Below are positions 37,245 through 50,082 of a stretch of DNA of 64,000 nt, piece after piece (position 1 is the first letter of the stretch; every line of letters begins with the position of its first letter). The position numbers and the translations under genes are program-made. The DNA is taken from positions 47,623,034 through 47,687,033 of the forward strand of contig NC_133169.1 in NCBI RefSeq assembly GCF_040802235.1. Direction: 5' to 3'. Below the pieces are notes generated by a model. That model made no database searches, was not told the DNA's origin, and was given only the letters and a program-made list of their open reading frames with translations. This stretch comes from Manis javanica. Taxonomy: Eukaryota; Chordata; Mammalia; Pholidota; Manidae.

Positions 37245-39174
37245 CTTGCTTTCATTAAATGGTAGGCATGGCAGAGAGAGAACAACTAGTAATTAAAGCT
37301 TTTTAATTAGGGTTCTTTTATTAGGCAATTTAATGGGGACAGGTGTGAGAGAGCTGAGTGATTTGAGTATTTGAATCAATACAACTTCTTAGTAGGAATT
37401 CCCTATGCTGGGGCTCAGTCTTCCGCACAAGAGCCTCTGTTCTCCAGATGCACACCATTTCCTGATATGTTTTCCATTCATGACTGCAATAAACTGAAGC
37501 CAGGGGTCGAGAAGAAAAAGATAGGAAAAAGTAAATGCCATCAAATATTTCAATATTGTCATTTTCAAATTAAGTTTATTTGAGCATAATTTATATAAAT
37601 ATATAATATATATTTATATACATCCATATATGTGTACATATTTATATATCCAATGGAAATATAATTCAATTACATAAGTCACGAGTTCTGTTAATAAATA
37701 TACTCTTTCTTGAAACATATGTAAGTGGGAATATCGAGAATGATAGAAGTTGACATGGTTTATTGTAGCAGGAAGGCTTCAGGAGAAAATTGCCTAACAG
37801 AATATTCTGAGGCTGGATTACCAGGGACTGTTGACTAGTATATTGGTTTCCAAGCACTAAACAATTTAATCAACTGCCTACCTTCACATTTTTTCCTTCA
37901 ATTTCATAAACACAGTCTAAATCCCAGATGATGATCAGTATGATGATGTTTAACAAAATTGCAAATATATGCATTTTTAATTAAATTTGGGGAGCTCATA
38001 TGTGGGAATAATGGTTTGTGATGGCATAAATTGAAGATCATACCAGGAGAAAGCACATGACAGACACCAAAAAAAAAATGTACAAGAGTTTTAAAATAAT
38101 ATTCAATGGAGAATAAAATTGGGTTTTTAAATTAGAGGTAGTAATTCAATGAGTAGACATAAGCTTGCAAGTCAAAGGTCCCTAAAACTGTACTATAAAA
38201 TATGTTAATACTGGATATATGTGACTATTAAGGGCTTGAAATGCAGCTGACACAGCAGTGACATTAATTAGTTTCAGTTCATTTAAATTTAAAATCTGAT
38301 ATCCAGTTTGGTTATTGAAACATCCTAAGGTGTGCTTGGAACAACCTGAGTGTGAGAATCAAAAATATGTATGTACGTATTTCATTGCATTTCATTGTTC
38401 TTTTTCTCTGTGCAACTTATTTCTAGAGATTTTGTATGTATAACTACTACTATTGTAAGAACTACTACAAATAATGATGTGTCAGACAATACTCTAAGAA
38501 CTGCTCAGATGTTTTTCATTTTAAACGCCCCGAATGTATCATAATGTTAAGGATTATTTTCTTTATTTTTAAGTGTATAATGAAGAAGATATGATTCTAA
38601 ATATAAGGCATGATTTCATATTATTTATTCTGAAGGGAAAGGAAGATAGATATTTGGATAGACTGAATGGGTTTCTAGATGATTGATATAATTCAATGGA
38701 AAAGAATAAGATAAAGTAAAATTGGCAATTTTCCCAGTCCATGGTCAGTCCCGGCATTTTGGCTCCCAAGTCCGTACTTCGAGCCAACAAATTGGAGTAT
38801 ATGAAATATATGTAGCTTCCAGTAATGAACATGACTATAAAATCCTTCCTAATCATATATTATAATGGAAAATTTTCCCTTATTAGCTTTTTCAATGTGC
38901 TAGTTAAATAAAGATAAAGACTAAATTGCTCCTATGTGTACCAATTTCATTTGTTTAATGGCTAATACAAGAAAAATGAAGTCCCCTTGTTTTCCTATAT
39001 GCATGATTTCAACTGTCCATTGTAGTAAAAATAATAGTGTGTTACATTTCTCAACTCTCTTATTTAATAGAGTTTTTACACAGGTGTGTAAATATATTTA
39101 CACATATATACATGGAGTAACATATATGTTGAGGGTTAGTTTCACCCCAACTTTACTCCCACTTTGGAAAGGCA
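37245..39174. other. AT-rich intergenic, nothing recognised
   Basis: No coding region. An AT low-complexity tract lies at about 37590-37650, with a run of nine A at about 38071. Confidence 0.4.
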
Positions 39175-40035
39175 ACCTACAGTCCAGGATAATATATTCA
39201 CAAATAATTGATCCAATTAGGGGTTAACATCTAAAATATATAAATAATTCATGTGCCTCAAGACCAAAAAACAAATAACCCTTTTAAAAAGTGAGCAGAG
39301 ATCTGAACAGACATTTTTCCAAGGAGCACACACAGATGGCCAACAGGCACATGAAGAGATGCTCCACGTCACTAATAATCAGGGAAATGCAAGTCAGAAC
39401 CACAGTGAGATATCACCTCATACCAGTCAGAATGGCCACTATCCAAAGGACAAACAATAACAAGTGTTGGTGAGTATGAAGAGAAAAGGGAAACCTCAGG
39501 CACTGTTAGTGGGAATGTAAATTGGTGCAATGTGGGAAACAACATTGAGATTCCTCTAAAAATTAAAAACAGAAAAAAAGCCATGTAACACAGCAATTCC
39601 ACTTCTGGGAGTTTATCTGGAGAAAGCAAAATTGTTAATTCAAGTATACATATGCTTACCTATGTTCATAGAACCATTATTTACATACAGTAACCAAGAC
39701 ATGGAAGCAACCCAAATACCAATAGACTGATGAATGGACATAAAAGATTAGCACATATACCCAATGGACTATTAGTCACAAAAAAGAAAGAAATTTGCCA
39801 TTTGTGACATGGTTGGACCTAGTGGGTAATATGCTATGTGAAAAACACCAGGCAGAAAAAGACACATACCATATGATTTCACTTATATCTGGAATCTAAA
39901 AAAAAAACCCACAAATGAAAAAGAAATAGTCCTATAAACATGGAAAACAGACAGCAGTTACCAGAGGGAAGGACTGGAGTTATGGGGGAAATACATGAAG
40001 GGGACAAAATGGTCCACACATTTTTATGCTAAATG
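39175..40035 (+). mobile_element. L1 3' fragment (ORF2 C-terminus and 3'UTR)
   Basis: Starts within ORF2 ('ggggttaacatctaaaatat'). The frame 39291-39473 reads [18 protein letters not shown] and ends after NNNKCW, the well-known L1 ORF2 C-terminal stretch, with stops and shifts. It runs through 'cacttctgggagtttatctg', 'accaagacatggaagcaacc' and 'atttcacttatatctggaat' into a short 3'UTR. 5'-truncated and dead. Confidence 0.8.
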
Positions 40036-40139
40036 ATACTTTATTGTGACAATCAATTCCATGCATTATCCACACTTGCTAAATTTCTTTATTCAGTGGT
40101 TGAAAGACTTTTAGCTGGCTGTTGTCTTTATTTTTTAAA

Positions 40140-41115
40140 ATGAATTAAATAATTAATTTAATTTCATTGACATACAACCTTTCTTTGGTTTCCAATGTAC
40201 AACACAGTGGTTCAACAGTTACCCGTATCACCAAATCCTCACCTGCACTACTGAAGTCACCATGTGTTTCTTTTTGTGACTAATTCTTGCAATAAGCATA
40301 AAAACACAGGTATAAGCCTGATATTAAACTGTCATAATGTTTGTATCAATTTATATTCTTATGAACAGTGTAAAAGTGTTCCCTATTCTCTGTATCTTCA
40401 CTAACATTATGTTTTTTTATTAATAAAGGTGATCCTAATAAATGAATTTTACCTCATTGTGGTTTGCTTGGAATTTTTTTTGTAGATGATTAGTGATACT
40501 GGCTATTTTTAAATTTCCCTGTTCACAACTTGTATGTCTTCTTTTGGAGAAAACATTTGTTCAGGTCCATTGCCTATATTTTAATCATATTATGTGTTTC
40601 TACGGTGTATGAATCCTTGCATATTTTAGTCATTAGCCCATTATCAGATATATGGTTTTCAAATATTTTTCCCATTCTATAGGTTTCATTTTTATTTTGT
40701 TGGTTATTTCCTTTGATGTGCAGATACTTTTTTATTTTAGGTGTTATTGCTTATTTTTTCTTTTTGAATTGAAGTATAGTTGATAGACAATCTTATATTG
40801 GTTTCAATTATATAATACAGTGGCTCAACAGTTACTCATATTATTAAATCTTATCAGCTAGTACAGTTACTGTCAACATGGGAAAACATTACATATTCTC
40901 CACACTGTTCTAAAGTTTTGTGACAGACTTATGATTGACAATTTTTGGGTCCCTTTATCACCCTCCCTCCCCCAGTGCACCCATTCCAAGCCCTCCCCCA
41001 TGGTAGCCACCAGTCCCTTCTCAGGCTATATGAGCCTCCTGCTATTTTGTTCATTCTGTTTTGCTTTGTATATGTATTTCACACATAAATGAGATTATAT
41101 GGTATTTATTTATTT
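40140..41115 (-). mobile_element. L1 fragments in minus orientation
   Basis: Three pieces in the same orientation. 40145-40275 is a reverse L1 3' end ('ttggtttccaatgtacaaca'). 40330-40740 is reverse ORF2 C-terminal coding sequence ('ttagcccattatcagatata', 'tgtgtttctacggtgtatga'). 40755-41115 is a second, better kept reverse 3' end ('tgaagtatagttgatagaca', 'ggtagccaccagtcccttct'). Two or more insertions are likely overlapped here. Confidence 0.7.
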
Positions 41116-41439
41116 AACTAATGTCCTTTAAATTTCTACTAAAAAATTCTTACTGAATTGGATACCCAAAAATAAATGCTGCACATCTACCTAACTAAAG
41201 AGCAATTTTATTTCTAATGATTCCTCTTACTCTTCTTTAAACTTAGATTCCCATAATACAAATCAAGCAGTGGACACATACGGGATCAACTGAGAAAAAT
41301 TTACTTCTGGTCTTTTGAGGTGTCTTTGCTTGTTTAACTTAATTATTTAAAAACCTTATGAATTTTTACATTAAACAAAAAAAGATTCTGGATTTTCCAA
41401 GTTTGGAAAGCACTATGTAATTCTTATAACATTCTTTAT

Positions 41440-41790
41440 AATTCATTTTATTAGTATAATTTGCATATAACATTTTGTAAGCTTATGGTGTGTTGGTTTG
41501 ATTCATCATGTATTGCAGTGTAATAACCACTAAGTGTTAGATAACCTCTATCATATCCGATTATTATAATATCTTGGGGTTTTTTGGTGGAAACAAGATC
41601 TAGTGTCTTAGAGACTTTGAAGTTTATAAGACAGCGTTGTGTATAATCACTATGTGTGCATTATATCCCCAGGGCTTGTTTATCTATTAGTTCCAAGTTT
41701 GTACCGTTAAAAAATCTATCCTAAATACCCCTACCCCCACCCATCTGGTAATCACCATTCAACTCTGTTTTTATGAGTTTATGAAAAGCA
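41440..41790 (-). mobile_element. L1M-type 3' end fragment
   Basis: Reverse complement of an old L1 3'UTR: 'ttgcatataacattttgtaa', 'gcattatatccccagggctt' and 'ctggtaatcaccattcaact' in order. Confidence 0.6.
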
Positions 41791-42432
41791 ATGTTTCTAA
41801 TAGAATAAGAAAGAATATAACTAAATAATGCATTTGGTACCATATTGATAAAAATTTTCTTTAAAATACATCACACAAATGAAACTAGTGGTTGCTAGGA
41901 TACACCAGCACAATAATGGAACATTAAATACAACCTCAATTTTCAAACACATTAACACATCTCTTGTGGATTTCCACTACCTAATAATATCTAAATATTG
42001 ATAAAAGAATTTGTGTAAAATCCATGAAATTCAGTGCAGGAATTTTTAATATGTGCAATTATTCTATTCTCCGTATATGATTTTTGAATTAGCTAAAATT
42101 TGATATATGAATGTAATGTTTGAAAATAAAATACAAAAAGAAATGATCCAAATTTGGGAGCCTTCTATTTTTGAAACTGCTAAACATACAAAATTATTGT
42201 ATGAAAGCAAATCTGCTAAAGTCAGTACGGAATTCAGGGGTATGTTCACTAAGTGAAATACATCTTGATAAAAACTAGAGCTTTTTTGAAACTGGGGGAA
42301 TTCCAATCTTCCAAACTTAGATATTTTTTAGAAAACCAACTGAGAAGAATTGCTACACACCCAATATCGTAAAGACTGTTAATGAGAATAACAAATAAAA
42401 ATTCAACTCTGACAATTGTATTTCTATTTCTC

Positions 42433-43353
42433 CTATTTCACACTGCCTCTTATTTTCCACAGGAGCTTTCTCAGGGCTGCCTTGATTTCTCTGTTCCTGA
42501 GGCTGTAGATAACGAGGTTCAGAGAGGGAGGAGCACTGCGAACAGCATGAGAGCAGCAAGGCCAGGAGAGACGGGGACTCAGGCACTGGTTTCAAATAGG
42601 CAATGGCTCCTGTCAGGGGAAAGGTGGTCACAGCTGTGAGATGGGGAGGGCAGGTGGAGAAAGCTTGTGACCTGCCTTGTGCAGATGGGATTCTTAGCAC
42701 TGCATTGAAAATATAGATGTACGAGAAGGCAATGGCAAGTAAACAAAAAAACCCATAAAATATCCCAATGGCAACACTGACATTAATAGTGATATGATCT
42801 TTAGAGCAAGAAATCCTTAGTAATGGGGGAACATCACAGAAAACCTGTGGGACCCTTCTGGAACCACAGAAAGATAAAGAGAAAGTGCCAGTCACATAGA
42901 GACCTCCGAAGAATCCTCCAAGGACCCAGGAGGCAGCTGCCGACTTCCCACACACTGTCATGTTCATGATGTATAGCGGTCATAGGACATGGCAGTGAGG
43001 ATGGACACCTCAGACCCCGCAAAGTGTATCAGCAGCAAGACCTGCAATACACATCCTGGGAAAGAAATAGAGGTGTTATTGGAAAGAGAGTCGAGAATGC
43101 ATTTTGGAACAATGATGGAAATAAGGCAGAGGTCAAAGAAGGACAAATTCTTCAGGAAAAAGTACATCGGGGTGTGAACACACTGGTCCATGGTCACATG
43201 CACAATAATGAGAATGTTTCCCAACAGTGTTGCCAAGTAAATCAGTAAAAAAAGAAAGGCATGTAGAACTTGGAGCTCTCTGGTGTCAGAGAATCCCCCC
43301 AGGAGGAACCCCATCACTGCTGTGACGCTGGCCAATGCCCTTGACTCTACCAT
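42433..43353 (-). pseudogene. OR14-family olfactory receptor pseudogene
   Basis: The minus-strand frame 43353-42964 encodes TM1-TM3: FLLIYLATLLGN, HTPMYFFLKNLSFFDLCLI and SILTAMSYDRY. Directly after DRY about 30 bases, present in the paralogue at 62731, are missing (the AxCHPLHY part of ICL2), shifting the frame to a stop. The frame resumes at 42967 with VCGKSAAASWVLGG, GTFSLSFCGSRRV, FCDVPPLLRISCS, SQAFSTCPPHL and IAYLKPVPESPS. A further shift at about 42520-42560 moves the TM7 end (NLVIYSLRNREIKAALRK, stop at 42433-42435) out of frame. The ancestral start, ATGACC in the paralogue, appears altered to ATTGGCC here, so the upstream ATG at 43351-43353 is only a frame opening. Motifs match the OR14 family; the member cannot be fixed. 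Confidence 0.9.
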
Positions 43354-45908
43354 GCCTCCTGAGGATAAAGCAATTTAATAATTTTTTAATGGCTTCCCTG
43401 AAGCTCTATATTTTGAAGGCTACACATTTCTTGCAGTTCATTAAGACATTGTCTGAAATCTGCACTTTATCAGTTTGTAGAGTGTGGCCTGGCTTTAAAG
43501 TGAGACCACATCGTACATATGTGCTTTCTTTTGTTGAGAAAAGGTGGTGATGTTATTGCTTTTTTAACAGCATATGAACATCTATAAAGCTTAATTGAAG
43601 AGCAAAATTATAATGGAGTTGATTCATTCTATGTATTACTAAATGGCAAAATTTGTTTCATTGTTGCTCAATTAATTGAATTAAAATTAACTATTATATA
43701 TCAGTTTTATATTATAGAACATTAGCTTTTTAAGTTGTTTCTACTGCAAAGATATAGGGTTTATCTGTAAGCAACACAAATTTGAGAATGTAGCAATGAT
43801 AAATGGAGATTATTAGTGCAAAGTTTAACTTAATAAACACTACTACAAGAGAATGACTCATTAACAGAGAATATATTAATTGAATTAATCTCCTATGTCA
43901 TGCTATAAAGAAAAAAAGAGGAAAATGTAAATAAAATGAAGAGAATGGATAAACCAGAAAGCATAGTTGGAAATGCAGTTGTAGTAAGAAACAGAAAATA
44001 AAAAGTGTTAGCAGGAGGTAGGACTACTTCTCTTCACAATCAGACACACAGACAATCGGCTTGCCCTGTTTCTCATCTTTTCAAGTAAGGAGAATGTATT
44101 TTAAGAGAATAAATCTTCATTGTAAATGAAGGGACGTATTATTTCTAGGTAAAATTAAGTGTCAAGTTCATATTTCAAGGAGGATGAAGATATCATTTTC
44201 TGAGAAAAGACAAAATACAGACTGTATTCTGCAAAAAAAATGAAAGGAAAAAAATACCAGAAATTTTGAAATAGGTAGTAACAATTAGGATGTTATTTAT
44301 CACTTACCAATATTCTGTCAAACAACTTCTGAAAGTACCTAAAATAGATTATGTTTATTGATTACAAATAGAGAATGCTCACATTTTTGCAAAACCTATG
44401 AGCTTGCCAAATTTCTAAGAGAAAACTAAATAGATTTTCTAGCACCACCTTTATTGCAGATTTGCTCAATGTTGTTTTTACCCTCAGAGCTGATTTTCAG
44501 CTTATTGAATGCTTTTAATTAAATATCAAAACCCTCAAGTTGAACACTCCTTAAACTGTTGTTAAAATTAATCTTTTCACTACTTAACTTTTCATTAATT
44601 TCTCATGGATCAATTTAGGTACGTCTCTAAATCACAAAGAATATCAAATACAAAACGTTTTAGCTTATTATTTTCACATAAATATTTCCAATATTTTCTG
44701 GAAGCTAATCCAGAAATGAGAGCAAGCATGAAAAGCAACTTTAGGATAAGAATATTCAGTATTTGGTTCTAAAATGAACCTCCAATGCTTGTAATGACCT
44801 GTTGAGGTGAGAAAGCCCGCCTTGGCTGGATCTTAGGCTTTGCTTCCTCTTGGAGTCCTCTGCTCTCTGGGAGATAAAAAGACAATGACAGTGAATAGTG
44901 CCATGTCTGAAAATATTTTTTCAACTTGATTAATTTTCTGAAATCCTTTCCATAGAGTCGCAAAGCTCCATTTAAAGGAAATTGGGTCATGGTGAGTGAG
45001 GTTCTCAGGGGAGGTATTAAAGCATCACTGGGGGGTGACTTTGATCATCTAAAGCCACAGGGCCCCTGCGCCATGACTCCTGGCTCACCTCAGGACCCCA
45101 CGCTGTTGCCCTTCTCAGGACAGGATGTGTCAGAAGCCCTACAGGCCTCATCAAGTCAGAAAAACACCAGCATCACTGCATTTCATTATCTGTTCTATTT
45201 AAATCTAGAAGGACTAATTTTTCACAATTATAAAGTCTCTAAGAAGTTTAATTTCTTTTTCCTAATCTATTCATTTACCTAAATGCAGCTGTCAGAGAAA
45301 CCAAGAAGAGGGAGGGGAAATAAAGAATTGTCATTGAACGTGTCAGGGCCCTGATATCTATTTTTATCATAAACCCTGACTGACAATATTGAATATACTA
45401 GAAAGTTGTTCTTGGCCTAGAAAACTGCACCCATTTTCCCTGTTGGACAACATTAAAATACCTGGCTTTCTCATTAGAATGCCAATGCATAGCCAGGACA
45501 CTAAAGATTAGGGCCCATTTGCTTCATTATTCAGAAAATAGTTTTGGTATTGCTGCAGATCTACATGAAGAAAAGTATAAAAGAGTATTTCACTGACTTC
45601 TATAAATTTAAATTTTATTTATAAAGACTGACTGCAGGGAGAAGAATAAGAAGATACTACAGCCTAAGCATAACAATGTCCTGCCGCAGGGGAGACAGAA
45701 GTGGGAAGTCCTCTCCAGTCCTTCCTGTTAAAGCCTTTAAATATAAAAAGACTTAATTTTGAAGACACTGACTGCTTTCCCTTGCTTTAGCAATTCCATC
45801 AAAATAAGACCTGTGTTCCAATATTTTTGTATATCATGGTACATTCTTCATACCGTTTTAAAAGTATTAAGTGAATTCATAAATACTATCCAAAGATGAT
45901 GGTCATAG
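43354..45908. other. Intergenic, nothing recognised
   Basis: AT-rich with a small GC-richer patch at about 45040-45170. The 97-codon frame at 44989-45282 shows no motif. No repeat family assigned. Confidence 0.4.
45905..45908 (+). repeat. ERV target-site duplication, left (atag)
   Basis: Four bases 'atag' immediately left of the TG of the left LTR, identical to the four bases right of the right LTR at 51420-51423. Four-base duplications are typical of gammaretroviral integrase. Confidence 0.85.
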
Positions 45909-46399
45909 TGTTAGGGTGCAGGCTTCCGAGGCTTCCCCAGAGAACAAACTACACAGGCATAGAGATGTAAATTCAAGCAAAGTCTTTATTCAGCCAACTA
46001 GTTGGGGTCCAAGTCAGCCCGACACAGCGGGTCTCAACAAGGACCCCGAGCACTCAGAGCCAAGGGTTTATATAGCAATTTCAAAGCACTTAACTCATAG
46101 CAATTTTCTATAACTATACATTATTCTTGCAAGACATATATCCTGGGGTTAAGCAAGGGCAGGGTAAGACTACTCCTCAATGGTTAGGGAGGTTCTGCAC
46201 GATAAGCTTGGTATGTAAGATTTACTGACCAAGGTTAGCTGACCAAGGGTCACAGCTGCCCACCACCCGGTGCTCATGATTAACTTGTTTTTCAAGGCCT
46301 TACCCAGTTCCAGTTTTTCTTTCTAAGTCACATACTCAGAAAATGGCTTCTAGGCCTTTAAGATGGCTATGCTTATGCTAACCTATTTCTATTCTTACA
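45909..46399 (-). repeat. ERV 3' LTR (left copy)
   Basis: On the plus strand it runs tgttagggtg...attcttaca, i.e. TG...CA on the element strand. Element-strand TATA box (TATATAAA) is at 46067-46074 and the AATAAA polyadenylation signal at 45985-45990. Differs from the right LTR at four positions, all transitions: two adjacent ones in the gacacagcgg stretch, one in cactcagagc and one in tcaaagcact. Confidence 0.95.
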
Positions 46400-46414
46400 T
46401 TCCCCTCTTCTTCT
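46400..46414 (-). promoter_or_regulatory. ERV polypurine tract
   Basis: The element strand reads AGAAGAAGAGGGGAA directly against the TG of the 3' LTR. This is the classic position and composition of the primer for plus-strand DNA synthesis. Confidence 0.85.
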
Positions 46415-48224
46415 TGTATCTATTTTAATCATGAAATTAGGGGTCATCTGTTTGGTTAACACTCTGATAGTTCTGTCTCAACACTATGATTTGCACGGTG
46501 CTAATGCGTTCTTTGATAAAGGTAACACATGGAGTGACTCCGGTTTGGCGGGCCTACTACTTGTTAGAATAAGCTGGGGTGGTGCTGATTACTTCTGTCT
46601 TGTTGTAGAGGGAGGTGTAAGTTTTAGGAACTCTCTCAATGCAGGTTCATTGCCTACTTGCAGAGGATAAAGTGAGTCTCGGTCTTTGTCTTCTACAGAT
46701 AGGGACTCTAGCTGCTGCTAGGGAAAAGGGGCCATGACCGCTCTGGCTGCTTCGTGCTGAGAAGGGGGTGCAGTAAAGGGTGCAGCTAGGTCTCTATTAC
46801 TGGTCAGTTGAGAGGGCTTCAGAAGGCTGGCGCTTCTATTACTATTTGCAGTTTTGTGGCTTCTAGGCAAGATAAAACAAATTGTGTTATTAGGTTATGT
46901 AGCAACATCTGGAGTTGGATTTTCTATTCTGGAGGCTGCAGTTATTGAAACAATACTTTTCTCTAAAATCACCCTCATTTTTATTAGAAGTAACCAGGTT
47001 AAGAAAATAATTAACAGCTGGCTTGATCATTTGCACAAGTGCAGCAAGAAGAGCAATTGATTACACAGGCTCTTTTAAATATGCTTTGCTGGAACTTTTT
47101 GTAAGGAATTTCAGATTGAACTTTTAAAGGCCTCTTGAGGCCAGACAGCCAAGCTAGACTTGCCATCAGGCTTTGCCTGCAGTACCTGTAGATTTGGATG
47201 AATTCTTCTCTTCTCGAGGTCTCTGAACCTGCCAGGAAGTGACCTTCTTTACTCACCTGGTAAGGCTGCTGGGAACTCTGTAAGCAAGGTACCAGGCCAG
47301 TTCTTCCAAGGGGCTTTGTTGGCTTTATAAAGTCAATCTTAGTTCCTTAAAGTTGTTCACATCTGAGTCCATGCACATGTCTCTCAGGTATGACATTCCA
47401 GTCAAAGCCCTGGCAGTATAACCAGTGTTCTTAAGTAGTCTTCTCACAAGGAAAGCAGATTCTTATTGAACTCATGCAAATAAACATACTGCCATGGAAT
47501 ACAAAAACAGTCACTGAAAGTTTTTAAACTCTGGAGGGATCAGGTAGAGAGAAGGAAGTTTCAATTCTGCTCATAAAGATAGTCATTTACTAAACTGTTG
47601 TCAGTTTAAGAGAACAAGGTTAAAACACTTTATCAGCAACATTTGAAACAAAAAGACACAAAATCATTTTCTTTAGTTTATGTAATCTTATGTAACTAAT
47701 ACCTGTTCTGCTGAAATCTAGTTCTTTACCAGTTTAGGGATAATACTATAAATGACAAAAGACTTACAAATGACAATGTTTAAAGATCTGATGAGAGCTT
47801 ACTGTAAGACAGTTGACATAAGGAAATTCTGATATTTCTGTAATACAAAACATTTAGTAACAAAGTTTAGCATCATTCTCTTTGACAGTGCTTTCCTGGT
47901 AAATAAATAAATATATATCAGATAAATAAGCCAAATTAGTCAAATACTTTCTCTAATGAGAAAAAATTCTTCTGACATGTTCCAGGGGCCCTCTGGAAAA
48001 TATCAGAGTTAACTAGAGGTAAAAGCACTTTTTTTTGAACTTAGCATAAGTGTCCAAGACCATATACAAAAAAAGCAGAGAAAGTGCTTAAGTCTACAGG
48101 TCTTCTCTGAAAGCTTCAAGAATGTTTTACTCTTTAATAGTAGATATAAGCTGCTATGCAAATTCTGTTAAAAGCTCTAAGATCATTTGCATTAAAAAAA
48201 TATGAAGAGTCCTCTGAAGGACTA

Positions 48225-48485
48225 CTACTAGTAAGATGGCAAACTTCTGGCTTCTCTTCGGGGGTCCTTGGTTTCCGCCTGCGCCACCTGAAGCCCAATC
48301 ACCTCTCCCTCCCCTCCCAATCCCAGCACCTAGCCAACAGCCACCAGCTCCGTAGAAGTGACACCTCAATCAATTCATGCCCCTTCCTATATAACCTAGC
48401 ACCTTTCCCTACTAAAGCGGAACTCTCCGGTTAATTGCTGCTATGTGTCGCTCCTTTCCTTTCATCCCCCATGTTTTTTTTTTTT
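48225..48485 (+). mobile_element. Foreign LTR-like promoter fragment inside the ERV
   Basis: On the plus strand, opposite to the provirus, a C-rich block begins 'agatggcaaacttctggctt', has CCAATC boxes (about 48295), a TATA box (cctatataacc at 48386-48396), an ACTAAAG motif and GGTCGCTCC-like sequence, and ends against a run of about 12 T. This is U3-R architecture of another ERV family. It seems to be a nested or captured LTR piece. No target duplication was worked out. Confidence 0.5.
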
Positions 48486-50055
48486 AAACATACAGCATAT
48501 AAATTAAACAAGAAGACCTGGTGGTTGTCAAAAAAATCTATTACAACCTTTCTCAAAAGTGGTCACACGTTTGTCCATTTAAACTTTTACAGTGAAACTT
48601 GTTTTTCTGGGAGAAACATAATCTTGTCTAGATTCTAGTTTAATTTTTAAGAATAAATTTTGGTTTGTTAATTAAGTGCATTTAATCAGCTGAAAAAAGC
48701 TTTGTTACCATTCTGCTTAGGTGGATAAATTAAGAAAACAAACAATCAGTAACAACTTTAATCATTTGTTGGTTAGAGATTTTTCCACTTATAAAAATAT
48801 ATGGAATAAATAATTCAATTTCTCAGGCCATGCAATCGTTTTCAATAACAAAATATTTCAAAGGCAAATAAAGCTTATACAGTTGTTAACAAACTTTAGC
48901 TTTTCGTCTTTTTAATATTACGATTTCATTTTTTTTTTTTTTAATATTCTGGCAACTCACTGAGACTTTAAGCATGAGAAACTGCTTTGATCTTTCAACA
49001 TTAAGAGCAGACTAACAGTTAAAGAAAACTGTTTAACTAGAAACGAGATTCTAATTTTGCTGTGCACTTGATATCAAGACTCACTTGCTTTAATTTCACT
49101 AGGCACGACTATATCTGTAAGAATATAGTAATTTATTCTTCATTTGCCCTATGGTCCCAAGCACATAAGCCGGTGAGAATTAGCCTGGGCTTGCCTGCGG
49201 CTTGACTGGGTTTATCTCACCGAATCTCTAAACATCCTGACCCTCCCCCCCAAAGCAACAGGCTGAGCGGGTCTTCCACAACAAAAGGCACCACGCTGTT
49301 TTCTCTCTTTAAACAAATAGCTGTACTTTAGAACAAAGTTACTTTCTTTATCACAAAACACATTCTTTAGCATGCAGAAGACTTTTCATTCTTTATACTT
49401 TTTCTTATTAAAACATACATTTTTTAGCATAGAGAAATGTTTTATTACTTTGAGTAGTTTTAATTAAAACTTAAAACCATTAGAAACTTTAATTTCCAGT
49501 GAACACCGAGAAGCAGGCCATTGTAAACTGTTAAACTAACATTCTTTAGATTCACAAATTTATGAACACATTTTATAATTTCTGTAACCATGAGCTTTAC
49601 AGCACAATCTCTCATAGAGTGTATCTTCTTAACTTAGCAAAACTTTAAGGTTTTAGGTTTCTACAAAGATTCTCAGGCAGTAGGTAGGTATACACACTGT
49701 AACACACAATTAAAAAGAGGTTCACTTGCTTCATTCATTTAGTTCACTCATTCGTAACAACTATTCTAGATTACTTACAAGACCTTTACTGAATATTAGA
49801 CAAAGCCAAGCCTTTAAGCATTTTATTTTTAAAAGATTTAGCAGATAACATGACTTAAATGACCTCAGGTAAATTTAGGCAGCTGATAACTACAAGGACA
49901 TGCCCGCCTCAGGCAAACTCAAATTAGCATTAATGCTTAACACTTTTTATCAGGTTTTCTGGAAGTTTTAGAATACCCAATTTTCACAAGCGCTTGTCTT
50001 TAAATCAATTTCATTAATACCATCCGGAGGTAGAAAGATATATTCATTTACACAC

Positions 50056-50082
50056 TTAGGGGGTTGTCTGAGTCTGTCTCAT
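50056..50082 (-). pseudogene. Aborted gag-like start
   Basis: On the element strand, ATG (50082-50080) opens M-R-Q-T-Q-T-T-P and meets TAA at 50058-50056, codon 9. The composition and its position about 0.85 kb downstream of the primer-binding site recall the amino terminus of a gammaretroviral Gag. Residue 2 is Arg, so the myristoylation glycine would be missing. Only eight codons are readable and the following sequence is not Gag-like. A chance resemblance is possible. Confidence 0.35.

Noticed and set aside
36653-37296. Plus-strand open frames of up to 129 codons
   Set aside because: They are antisense shadows of the OR13G1 pseudogene.
45916-46113. Open frame repeated in both LTRs (also at 50804-51133)
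   Set aside because: It runs antisense through the LTR, and its presence at both sites simply reflects LTR duplication.
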